5,624 nt of DNA from Gallionella sp. (GTDB lineage Bacteria > Pseudomonadota > Gammaproteobacteria > Burkholderiales > Gallionellaceae), in assembly GCA_025362155.1 (NCBI GenBank), contig JANYHX010000006.1, forward strand, positions 1-5,624. The letters are read 5' to 3'. Positions 1 to 5,379 of this stretch are shown here, piece after piece. The notes under the pieces were generated by a model. It worked only from the letters and a program-made list of their open reading frames with translations, was not told the DNA's origin and did not search any database. The position numbers and the translations under genes are program-made. How positions within the stretch are numbered: position 1 is the first letter of the stretch; every line of letters starts with the position of its first letter.

Positions 1-177
1 CTTGGTGTCATTTACCACCTTGGTGAATACCTTGCCACCACGTTTCAAAATTCCGAATACCGCCACCTTGCCCGCAGCGCCACGTCCTCGCCTACCCTTA
101 CGCGCACCACCAAAATAGCTCTCATCTAATTCAACTGCGCCATCGAATATTACAGTGGACCCCTCCGTTTCAGCCCC
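1..177 (-). pseudogene. IS1595-family (IS1016-like) transposase fragment
   Basis: Read on the minus strand, the frame gives GAETEGSTVIFDGAVELDES followed by YFGGARKGRRGRGAAGK and then VAVFGILKRGGKVFTKVVND, leaving the window at position 1. The DESYFGG...KGRRGRGAAGK...VFG-LKRGGKV pattern is the start of the DDE catalytic domain of IS1595-family transposases of the IS1016 type; the first catalytic Asp is in VELDES. In this family roughly 70-90 residues, with a zinc-finger/helix-turn-helix region, should precede this point. Here an in-frame TAA lies at 178-180, two more in-frame stops lie further upstream, and nothing resembling the N-terminus is visible. The copy therefore looks decayed or cut by recombination near 150-180. 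The C-terminal part lies outside the window, so its state is unknown. I am sure of the family but less sure of the exact breakpoint. Confidence 0.85.
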
Positions 178-305
178 TTAAATTTTATCTAGGTGGGCTA
201 CCGCACGGTGTACATCCAGCAATTAATTCACGATGCAAACAGCTAAAGCCTAGTCGTTAGCCAAACATTGACAACTTCCGGGCGTATTGTTAGGCTTCAT
301 AAAAT
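178..305. other. Gene-free stretch between IS relic and first gene
   Basis: No coding frame is convincing on either strand; the minus frame of the transposase fragment is stopped repeatedly. The stretch contains a promoter-like pair near its right end, and a 7-bp inverted repeat AAGCCTA (246-252) / TAGGCTT (291-297) whose right arm overlaps the proposed -10 element. There are also near-identical direct heptamers GTTAGCC (256-262) and GTTAGGC (289-295). It may include the remains of an IS end, but I could not identify a terminal inverted repeat. Confidence 0.5.
268..296 (+). promoter_or_regulatory. Sigma70-like promoter upstream of the cluster
   Basis: A perfect -35 box TTGACA (268-273) is followed after exactly 17 nt by TAGGCT (291-296), which keeps the key T, A and final T of a -10 box. 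Transcription would begin near 302-305, almost at the ATG at 306, so the first message would have almost no leader. The 17-nt spacer is that of an ordinary sigma70 promoter and does not show the long 19-20 nt spacer with central dyad typical of CueR/MerR promoters. No clear copper-regulator operator is seen, although the AAGCCTA/TAGGCTT inverted repeat overlaps the -10. Inferred from sequence only. Confidence 0.5.
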
Positions 306-716
306 ATGATCCGTCTCAAAAAATTTGTTGCCATATTATTGGCCATTTGGTTCCCGCTCTTCAGCGGGAATGCACTGGCTGCTTCGGTTGCGATGCAGCC
401 TATGGGGGGGAAATGCGAGACCGGTAAACTTAAGAACGCCGTACACCATACTTCCTCACTTCACGATACATCCGCACATCACGCGTCACTGGCTAAGCCA
501 GACCCATCTTCCGATCAAAACCAGCCGTCCGATCAACAAAAATCCTCGTGTAAGAATTGCGGTGTCTGTCATCTTGCTTGCACCGGATACCTGGCTACCG
601 CAGCTATCAAGGTTCCAGCGGATCAACCGTTGGCACTATCATTTGCTCCGTCTTCCAGCCATTTTCAATCCATTACCACTGCCCCGCTAGACCCCCCTCC
701 GCTCGTTCGCATCTAA
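306..716 (+). CDS. Secreted His/Cys-rich protein, probably copper-binding
   Basis: A 136-aa protein with a Sec signal peptide: basic n-region (MIRLKK), a hydrophobic core around residues 7-20 and a likely cut after ALA (residues 23-25). The mature part has scattered His (47, 48, 53, 58, 59) in a Ser/Asp/Gln-rich linker and then a compact Cys cluster C82-x2-C85-x2-C88-H89-x2-C92, ending in a Pro-rich tail (LDPPPLVRI). The shape resembles short DUF2946/CopL-like proteins found next to copper genes; that assignment is from memory of the family. The Cys/His cluster fits a soft-metal site such as Cu(I). C85-G-V-C88-H89 formally matches a heme c motif, but the extra Cys residues on both sides make metal chelation more likely. 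No good ribosome binding site precedes the ATG; the near-leaderless promoter and the signal peptide support this start. It is the first gene of the cluster, 140 nt before the cytochrome-porin gene. Confidence 0.75.
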   Translation: MIRLKKFVAILLAIWFPLFSGNALAASVAMQPMGGKCETGKLKNAVHHTSSLHDTSAHHASLAKPDPSSDQNQPSDQQKSSCKNCGVCHLACTGYLATAAIKVPADQPLALSFAPSSSHFQSITTAPLDPPPLVRI

Positions 717-720
717 CGCG

Positions 721-795
721 GGACGAGTGTCTTCCGTTTCTACCTGAAAGCTGTCGCGGCTGTTCGCCAATATCGCTTCAGCATAAGCCTCGTCC
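721..795 (+). other. Nested inverted repeats in the 140-nt gap
   Basis: The gap 717-856 holds no gene. GGACGAG (721-727) pairs with CTCGTCC (789-795). Inside it CTGAAAGC (744-751) pairs with GCTTCAG (775-781) with one bulged A, and inside that GGC (758-760) can pair with GCC (766-768). A short TTT follows the outer arm at 796-798. The nesting suggests a folded RNA element between the first gene and the cytochrome-porin gene, such as a leader, a processing site or a weak attenuator. It matches no riboswitch class that I recognise, and arms this short can arise by chance. Confidence 0.35.
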
Positions 796-843
796 TTTAA
801 TCGTTCGGCAAGCCGTATTGCGTCTGCCGCTCACAACTTTTTT

Positions 844-848
844 GAGGA
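844..848 (+). promoter_or_regulatory. Ribosome binding site of the cytochrome-porin gene
   Basis: GAGGA lies 8 nt before the ATG at 857. It decides the start: the same frame is open much further upstream, back to an ATG at 557, but that part overlaps the first gene and is out of frame with it, and only the start at 857 gives a signal peptide at the N-terminus. Confidence 0.75.
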
Positions 849-856
849 TAAGGAAC

Positions 857-2194
857 ATGAAAACAAACAAAACGAATTCCGCTAAATTTTATTTACCCAA
901 CCCTACCGGAATTCAAAGCTGGGCCTTGGGTATCACACTGCTTTCAGCGATACTATCTTTTCCTGCACAGGCAGTACCCAGCTTTGCGCGACAGACTGGG
1001 TTTGAATGCTCGCAATGCCACACGGTATTTCCGCAGCTAACGCCGTTAGGCAGGCAATTCAAATTGAGCGGTTACACAATGAGTAATACAAAGGAGGGGG
1101 AAAAACCCCCTGTGCCACTCGCTGCTGGTATACAGATCACCCATACAAAAATAAAAAAATCTGGCATGGATGTTGACGACGATAAGTTGCGTATTCCACA
1201 AACGGCCAGCCTATATTACGCCGGTAAAATCGCATCCAACCTGGGCGCTTTTTCTCAGGTAACTTATGAAAAAGAGAGTAAGAAAGTTAAGCTGGCGATG
1301 GCAGATATTCGCTATGCGCTGCAATCCAGCGGCGATCAAGCAGCGATCTATGGCATCACCTTGAACAATATGCCGAGCCTGCAAGATGTATGGAATAGCA
1401 CGCCTGCGTTTACTTTTCCGTACGAGCCTATGGCCATCACGCCCATGCCTGCTGCGGGATTGGGGCTGGATATGCCGATTTCGATGAGGGTGGTGGGACT
1501 GGGCGCTTATGGTTGGTGGAACAATTCTGTTTATGCCGAGCTCACCGGCTACCGCTCGCGTGACGGCGGGATGATGGGGAGCATACAAGGTTTGGCTCCC
1601 TATTGGCGCGTGGCGGTGGAACACCAAATGGACAGCAGTTCATTTATGGTAGGCACATACGGCATGGCTGGCAAAGTCAAATCCAATGCTGATGCGGCCA
1701 TGATGATGGGTGAATCCACGCGCTACCGCGACATCGCGCTGGATGCGCAATATCAATACATCACCGATCCGCACATCATCACGCTGTACACCACGCTTAT
1801 CAAACGCAATCAGAAATATGACATGCCCGACCCAATGATGATGGGCGCGCCCATGCCGGTGAGCAATAGCTCAAAAGTATTTCGCATCAACAGCAGCTAT
1901 GTCTATCAGCGCAAATATGGCGCCACGCTGGGATATTTTTCGATTACCGGAAATGCGGATGCCAATCTGTACATGATGGGTGAGGTGATGGGTAGCCGTA
2001 CCGGCACACCGGATACCAAGGGTTATGTCGCAGAGATTAATTACCTGCCCGAGTCGCATAAGTTGCATATCAAATATGCGTTGCAATATACCGCTTACAG
2101 CAAATTCAACGGGGCAAGTACGGATTACGATGGCTTTGGCCGTAATGCTTCCGACAACAATACGGTTTATTTACTGGCTAATTTTATGTTCTAG
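857..2194 (+). CDS. Cyc2-like fused monoheme cytochrome c / outer-membrane porin
   Basis: A 445-aa protein. Residues 1-39 form a long signal peptide (hydrophobic core about 22-36, cut after PAQA). The mature N-terminus VPSFARQTGFE runs straight into one heme c motif C51-S-Q-C54-H55, then FPQLTPLGRQFKLSGYTM. From about residue 85 to the end it is a series of alternating, Tyr-rich strands with polar loops, and it ends in ...LLANFMF with a terminal Phe, as outer-membrane barrels do. A FARQTG-x2-C-x2-CH head, a LTP-GR-FKL-GY segment and a barrel is the architecture of Cyc2, the outer-membrane cytochrome-porin used by iron oxidisers to take up electrons. The length fits (A. ferrooxidans Cyc2 is about 485 aa). 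Met clusters occur at 239-240, 282-284, 327-329 and 373-374. The gene sits upstream of a lipoprotein gene and copA, so copper-linked electron transfer is possible. Function as an iron oxidase is not shown; it could be a Cyc2 relative with another substrate. Confidence 0.8.
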   Translation: MKTNKTNSAKFYLPNPTGIQSWALGITLLSAILSFPAQAVPSFARQTGFECSQCHTVFPQLTPLGRQFKLSGYTMSNTKEGEKPPVPLAAGIQITHTKIKKSGMDVDDDKLRIPQTASLYYAGKIASNLGAFSQVTYEKESKKVKLAMADIRYALQSSGDQAAIYGITLNNMPSLQDVWNSTPAFTFPYEPMAITPMPAAGLGLDMPISMRVVGLGAYGWWNNSVYAELTGYRSRDGGMMGSIQGLAPYWRVAVEHQMDSSSFMVGTYGMAGKVKSNADAAMMMGESTRYRDIALDAQYQYITDPHIITLYTTLIKRNQKYDMPDPMMMGAPMPVSNSSKVFRINSSYVYQRKYGATLGYFSITGNADANLYMMGEVMGSRTGTPDTKGYVAEINYLPESHKLHIKYALQYTAYSKFNGASTDYDGFGRNASDNNTVYLLANFMF

Positions 2195-2202
2195 CCTGCG
2201 TT

Positions 2203-2224
2203 AGGGCGGAGGACACTCCGCCCT
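2203..2224 (+). terminator. Perfect GC-rich hairpin after the cytochrome-porin gene
   Basis: AGGGCGGAG (2203-2211) and CTCCGCCCT (2216-2224) form a perfect 9-bp stem with a GACA tetraloop, 8 nt after the stop codon. There is no T-run after the stem (GCGAATGC follows), so it is not a classical intrinsic terminator. It may protect the 3' end of the upstream message, act as a partial terminator, or mark RNA processing that sets different levels for the cytochrome and the cop genes. The stem itself is certain; its role is not. Confidence 0.5.
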
Positions 2225-2265
2225 GCGAATGCTACGCAATGACACAGTACACACACATTTTGAAC

Positions 2266-2270
2266 GGAGA
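2266..2270 (+). promoter_or_regulatory. Ribosome binding site of the small lipoprotein gene
   Basis: GGAGA lies 8 nt before the ATG at 2279. This supports translation of the very short frame that starts there and argues against the overlapping frame starting at 2239, which has no such site and no signal sequence. Confidence 0.7.
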
Positions 2271-2278
2271 ACAGACCA

Positions 2279-2398
2279 ATGAAACAAGTTTTTATCAACG
2301 TAATAATAGGCGCGATGTTAGTCATGCTGAGTGGTTGTATGACCCCAACGGGTGGGCAGGACAAGCAAACACAAAGTTCACACGGTCATCAACATTAA
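2279..2398 (+). CDS. Small lipoprotein with His-rich tail (39 aa)
   Basis: The 39-aa product starts MKQVFINVIIGAMLVMLSGC, a textbook type II signal peptide: Lys at position 2, a hydrophobic stretch at about 4-17 and the lipobox LSGC with the acylated Cys at residue 20. The mature part is only 20 residues: CMTPTGGQDK then QTQSSHGHQH, with three His in the last five residues (HGHQH) and a Met next to the Cys. Residue 21 is Met rather than Asp, so outer-membrane anchoring is expected under the +2 rule. The tail could bind Cu(II), like an ATCUN-type or HxH site at a membrane anchor. The gene lies 84 nt after the cytochrome-porin gene and 64 nt before copA, each with its own ribosome binding site. 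It is short enough to be missed by standard gene calling. I recognise no named family; metal binding is inferred from the tail and the context. Confidence 0.75.
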   Translation: MKQVFINVIIGAMLVMLSGCMTPTGGQDKQTQSSHGHQH

Positions 2399-2449
2399 CG
2401 GCTGGCCTGAGAAAGAACCGAGTCAGGAGCAGCTAAGCCACATTTACAC

Positions 2450-2455
2450 AGGAGG
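2450..2455 (+). promoter_or_regulatory. Strong ribosome binding site of copA
   Basis: A full AGGAGG lies 7 nt before the ATG at 2463. It fixes the start of copA: the frame is open back to an ATG at 2352, but that stretch overlaps the lipoprotein gene and would put 37 residues in front of the Tat signal. Confidence 0.85.
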
Positions 2456-2462
2456 CATTATC

Positions 2463-4316
2463 ATGAAGCATGAAATTTATTCTGCACTTATCCCACTCAA
2501 CCAGCCGCGCCGTAAATTTCTGGGTGGCTTGGTAGCAGGCGGCATGGCGTTGGGTTTAGCGCCATGGCAGCGCTTGCTGGCAGCGCCGGAACAATCTGAT
2601 TCTGGCCAAACGCTAAGCGGCACGGAATTTGATTTAATCATCGCGCAAACCCCGGTCAATTTTTCCGGCAAGCCGCGCCTGGCGACCACCATCAATGGGA
2701 TGCTTCCCGGCCCCACCCTGCGCTGGCGCGAAGGCGACACGGTCACCCTGCGTGTAAAAAATACCTTGTCGGAGGAAACCTCCATCCACTGGCACGGCAT
2801 CTTGCTGCCGTTCCAGATGGACGGCGTGCCCGGCATCAGTTTTCATGGCATCCAACCGGGCGAGACCTTTACCTACCAATTCAAAGTGCGGCAGTCTGGC
2901 ACCTATTGGTATCACTCGCATTCAGGCGCGCAGGAGCAGCTTGGCATGCTGGGCGCGATCATCATTGATCCGGCCGCGCGCGACAGCATTGTCGCCGGAC
3001 GGGATTATGTAATCGTGCTTTCAGATTGGAGCGATGAAAATCCGCAGCGCATGTTCAAAAAACTTAAGACACAAAGCGACTATTACAATTTCAATCAGCC
3101 CACTGTGGCGGATTTTTTTCGAGACGTGGCGCAAGACGGCTGGTCAGCCGCGCTGGCCAAGCGACGCATGTGGAATGAAATGCGCATGAACCCAACCGAC
3201 CTCGCCGACATTTCGGCGTACACCTACACCTATTTGATAAATGGCACAACGCCCGCTGGCAACTGGAGTGGCTTGTTCAATCCCGGCGATCGAGTTCGCC
3301 TGAGATTGATTAACGCCTCGGCGATGACATTTTTCGATGTGCGCATACCTGGTTTGCAAATGACGGTGATGCAGGCCGATGGCCAGAATGTAGAGCCGGT
3401 GACGGTGGATGAAATCCGCATTGGCGTGGCAGAAACTTATGATGTGGTGGTTACCCCCACGGACGAAGCCCATACGATTTTTGCACAGACCATGGATCGT
3501 ACCGGCTACGCGCGCGGCACGCTGGCGCGCAGTGCCGGGTTGAGTGCAGCTATTCCTGCGCTGGATAAGGCGGTGCCGCTCAGCATGAACGACATGATGG
3601 GCAGCATGGCCGGCATGGGTGGAATGAATCATGGCGGCATGGTGATGGATCACAGCAAAAGTGGCATGGAAGGTATGGGTGATATGCCTGGCATGACTAT
3701 GGAAAATATGGATCACAGTGGCCATGACATGAGCAGCATGCCCAGTATGAGTGGTATGGGAGCCATGAGCGGCATGGAGGAAGCCAAACCCGCGGCCCCG
3801 GTGCGTCACGCCAAAACTGAATACGGTCCTAGTGTAGATATGCGCGTAGATACGCCACGCACCAACCTGGATGATCCCGGTATCGGTTTGCGTGATAACG
3901 GCCGCCGCGTTTTGACCTATGCTGACCTGAAGAGCCTGCCCGGCATCATGAGTACGCGTGAAGCCGAGCTGGATATTGAGTTGCATCTCACCGGCAACAT
4001 GGAGCGCTATACCTGGTCACTTGACGGACTCGAATTCGGAAAATCCACACCGGTGCATTTTCCGCATGGCAAACGCATACGCGTGATATTCGTCAACGAC
4101 ACCATGATGGCGCACCCGATGCATTTACATGGCATGTTTGCCGAACTGGAAAGTCCACAAGGCGGCGTACAAGTCAGCAAGCACACCATCATCGTGCAAC
4201 CGGCGCAGCGCATCAGCTTTCTGGTGACGGCCGATGCGCTGGGGCGCTGGGCGTGGCACTGCCACCTGTTGTTTCATATGGAGGCAGGAATGATGCGCGA
4301 AGTAATTGTGGCCTAA
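2463..4316 (+). CDS. copA: Copper resistance multicopper oxidase CopA (PcoA-like), Tat-exported
   Basis: A 617-aa periplasmic multicopper oxidase of the CopA/PcoA family, which oxidises Cu(I) to the less toxic Cu(II) and sequesters copper; the length fits the family. A twin-arginine signal is present (R16-R17-K-F-L then a hydrophobic stretch, cut near LLAA at 38-41), so it is exported folded. The N-terminal cupredoxin domain has HWHG (H109, H111) and YWYHSHS (H151, H153). The C-terminal domain has HPMHLHG (H551, H554, H556) and WHCHLLFHMEAGM (H599, C600, H601, H605, axial M610). Together these supply the type 1, 2 and 3 copper ligands, so the enzyme looks intact. Between them, residues 375-438 form a Met-rich insert with 20 Met and several His, a likely Cu(I) loading site. 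copB follows after 17 nt, so the two are almost certainly co-transcribed. Confidence 0.97.
   Translation: MKHEIYSALIPLNQPRRKFLGGLVAGGMALGLAPWQRLLAAPEQSDSGQTLSGTEFDLIIAQTPVNFSGKPRLATTINGMLPGPTLRWREGDTVTLRVKNTLSEETSIHWHGILLPFQMDGVPGISFHGIQPGETFTYQFKVRQSGTYWYHSHSGAQEQLGMLGAIIIDPAARDSIVAGRDYVIVLSDWSDENPQRMFKKLKTQSDYYNFNQPTVADFFRDVAQDGWSAALAKRRMWNEMRMNPTDLADISAYTYTYLINGTTPAGNWSGLFNPGDRVRLRLINASAMTFFDVRIPGLQMTVMQADGQNVEPVTVDEIRIGVAETYDVVVTPTDEAHTIFAQTMDRTGYARGTLARSAGLSAAIPALDKAVPLSMNDMMGSMAGMGGMNHGGMVMDHSKSGMEGMGDMPGMTMENMDHSGHDMSSMPSMSGMGAMSGMEEAKPAAPVRHAKTEYGPSVDMRVDTPRTNLDDPGIGLRDNGRRVLTYADLKSLPGIMSTREAELDIELHLTGNMERYTWSLDGLEFGKSTPVHFPHGKRIRVIFVNDTMMAHPMHLHGMFAELESPQGGVQVSKHTIIVQPAQRISFLVTADALGRWAWHCHLLFHMEAGMMREVIVA
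3585..3776 (+). repeat. Met-rich degenerate repeat segment of CopA
   Basis: Codons for residues 375-438 carry 20 Met in 64 residues, in loose MxGM, GMxxM and MDHS units (MDHS at 395-398 and 416-419), plus His at 390, 397, 418 and 421. Such segments in CopA proteins are known copper-binding regions. The DNA is a run of degenerate ATG-containing units, and this also explains the long His-rich open frame on the opposite strand, because CAT is the complement of ATG. Confidence 0.85.
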
Positions 4317-4333
4317 CGGACTGTGGAGAAAAA

Positions 4334-5332
4334 ATGATGAAAAAGAAAATAATGGCATCGGCCACACTTGCATTCAGCATGACACTTGCAGGAGAGAAGC
4401 TTGCAATCGCGGCGGATGACATGGCAGACATGCCCGGCATGGATCAGAGCAGCATGGCGCCTGCACCCGCCAATTCAGATGACATGAGAGGGATGGATCA
4501 TAGCAAGATGAAGCATAAGGAGGCGCCCGCACAAGCAGACGACATGCAAGCCATGGATCATTCCGGAGGTGGAGATATGAAAGGGATGTCCATGCAGGGC
4601 GGCGTCGCACCTGCCGATGCACGTGATCCCCACGCTTATTCAGACGGGTATAACTTTGACCAGATGCGCCCACAGGAAATGGCTGATGAAGCTTACATGG
4701 GCGGTATTCTGATCGATCGTTTGGAACGCGCGCGTTCCCGTGATAATTCGTTCAATGGTTACGATTTGCAAGGCTGGTTCGGCAAGGACTACAACAAGCT
4801 TGTGCTGAAAGCGGAAGGCGAAGCAGATAGTGTCAAGCTGCGCGAAGCGCGCACCGAATTATTATGGTCGCATGCGCTGGCTACATTCTGGGATGGGCAG
4901 TTCGGTTTGCGCTACGACAGAGGCCGTTCTGATCGTAATCTGGCACCCGACCGGAAATGGCTGGCATTCGGCGTGCAGGGACTCGCACCTTACTGGTTTG
5001 AAACAGATGCAGCTGCCTATATCGGCGAACAAGGGCGCACTGCGTTGCGTTTGAGCGCAGAGTACGAATTGCTGTTGACGCAGAAACTGATATTGCAACC
5101 GCGTATTGAAGCAAATTTTTATGGCCAGCAGGATGCTGCTCGCGAACTGGGTTCGGGCTTGAGCAGTCTGGTGACAGGTGTCCGTGTGCGTTATGAAATT
5201 TATCGTGAACTGGCGCCATATATCGGCGTGGAATGGGCAGGAAAATTTGGCAGCACTGCTGATTATGCGCGTGTGGCCGGCGCCCGGATTAACGAAACCC
5301 GCGTGGTGGCCGGCGTGCGGTTCTGGTATTGA
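4334..5332 (+). CDS. copB: Outer-membrane copper resistance protein CopB (PcoB-like)
   Basis: A 332-aa protein. Residues 1-27 are a Sec signal (MMKKK, hydrophobic 6-19, cut near AIAA). Residues 30-87 are Met-rich with repeated DDM-x-x-MD units: DMADMPGMD, DDMRGMDHSKMKHK, DDMQAMDHS and MKGMSM. After a short linker, PHAYSDGY...MGGILIDRLE begins the CopB family domain (about 100-332): amphipathic strands including GYDLQGWFG, ARTELLWSHAL, FWDGQFGLRYD, AFGVQGLAPYWFE and LAPYIGVEW, ending VAGVRFWY with a terminal aromatic residue as in outer-membrane barrels. CopB works with CopA in copper resistance, probably binding copper and controlling its passage at the outer membrane. It starts 17 nt after copA. 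GGAGA (4325-4329) sits 4 nt before the first ATG and 7 nt before the second (4337), so translation may begin at either; the product differs by one Met. Confidence 0.95.
   Translation: MMKKKIMASATLAFSMTLAGEKLAIAADDMADMPGMDQSSMAPAPANSDDMRGMDHSKMKHKEAPAQADDMQAMDHSGGGDMKGMSMQGGVAPADARDPHAYSDGYNFDQMRPQEMADEAYMGGILIDRLERARSRDNSFNGYDLQGWFGKDYNKLVLKAEGEADSVKLREARTELLWSHALATFWDGQFGLRYDRGRSDRNLAPDRKWLAFGVQGLAPYWFETDAAAYIGEQGRTALRLSAEYELLLTQKLILQPRIEANFYGQQDAARELGSGLSSLVTGVRVRYEIYRELAPYIGVEWAGKFGSTADYARVAGARINETRVVAGVRFWY
4421..4594 (+). repeat. Met-rich N-terminal repeats of CopB
   Basis: Codons for residues 30-87 contain three spaced copies of a D-D-M-x-x-M-D unit, at about residues 28-37, 49-61 and 69-77, then MKGMSM. 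Two copies carry MDHS (54-57 and 74-77), the same four residues found twice in the CopA Met-rich segment. They are likely Cu(I)/Ag(I) ligands in the periplasm ahead of the barrel. Confidence 0.75.
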
Positions 5333-5379
5333 TGGAAGCAGACACCTTTTTTATCAACCTCAACGTGGAGATTTAAACC

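Noticed and set aside
246..297. Possible integron attC site (GTTAGGC with a facing AAGCCTA)
   Set aside because: The left arm lacks the RYYYAAC core and the internal L boxes are missing; no integrase or cassette structure is seen.
558..572. CGVCH in the first protein as a heme c site
   Set aside because: Two more Cys at regular spacing around it and the lack of any cytochrome fold context favour a metal-binding cluster; kept as an alternative only.
557..856. Upstream extension of the cytochrome-porin frame to an ATG at 557
   Set aside because: It overlaps the first gene in another frame, has no ribosome binding site and would bury the signal peptide 100 residues into the protein; the start at 857 has both.
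1211..1627. 138-residue minus-strand frame opposite the cytochrome-porin gene
   Set aside because: Antisense shadow with no start signals or family resemblance.
2239..2436. 65-residue frame overlapping the lipoprotein gene
   Set aside because: It has no ribosome binding site, signal or recognisable composition, while the overlapping frame at 2279 has a ribosome binding site and a lipobox.
2352..2462. Upstream extension of copA to 2352
   Set aside because: AGGAGG at 2450-2455 and the Tat signal just after 2463 fix the start at 2463.
3144..3986. Long His-rich open frame on the minus strand opposite copA
   Set aside because: It is the antisense shadow of the Met-rich codons (ATG read as CAT); copA has all its copper ligands and a strong start.
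5333..5379. T-run after copB as a terminator
   Set aside because: No stem precedes the T-run, and the next gene starts 47 nt after copB with its own ribosome binding site.
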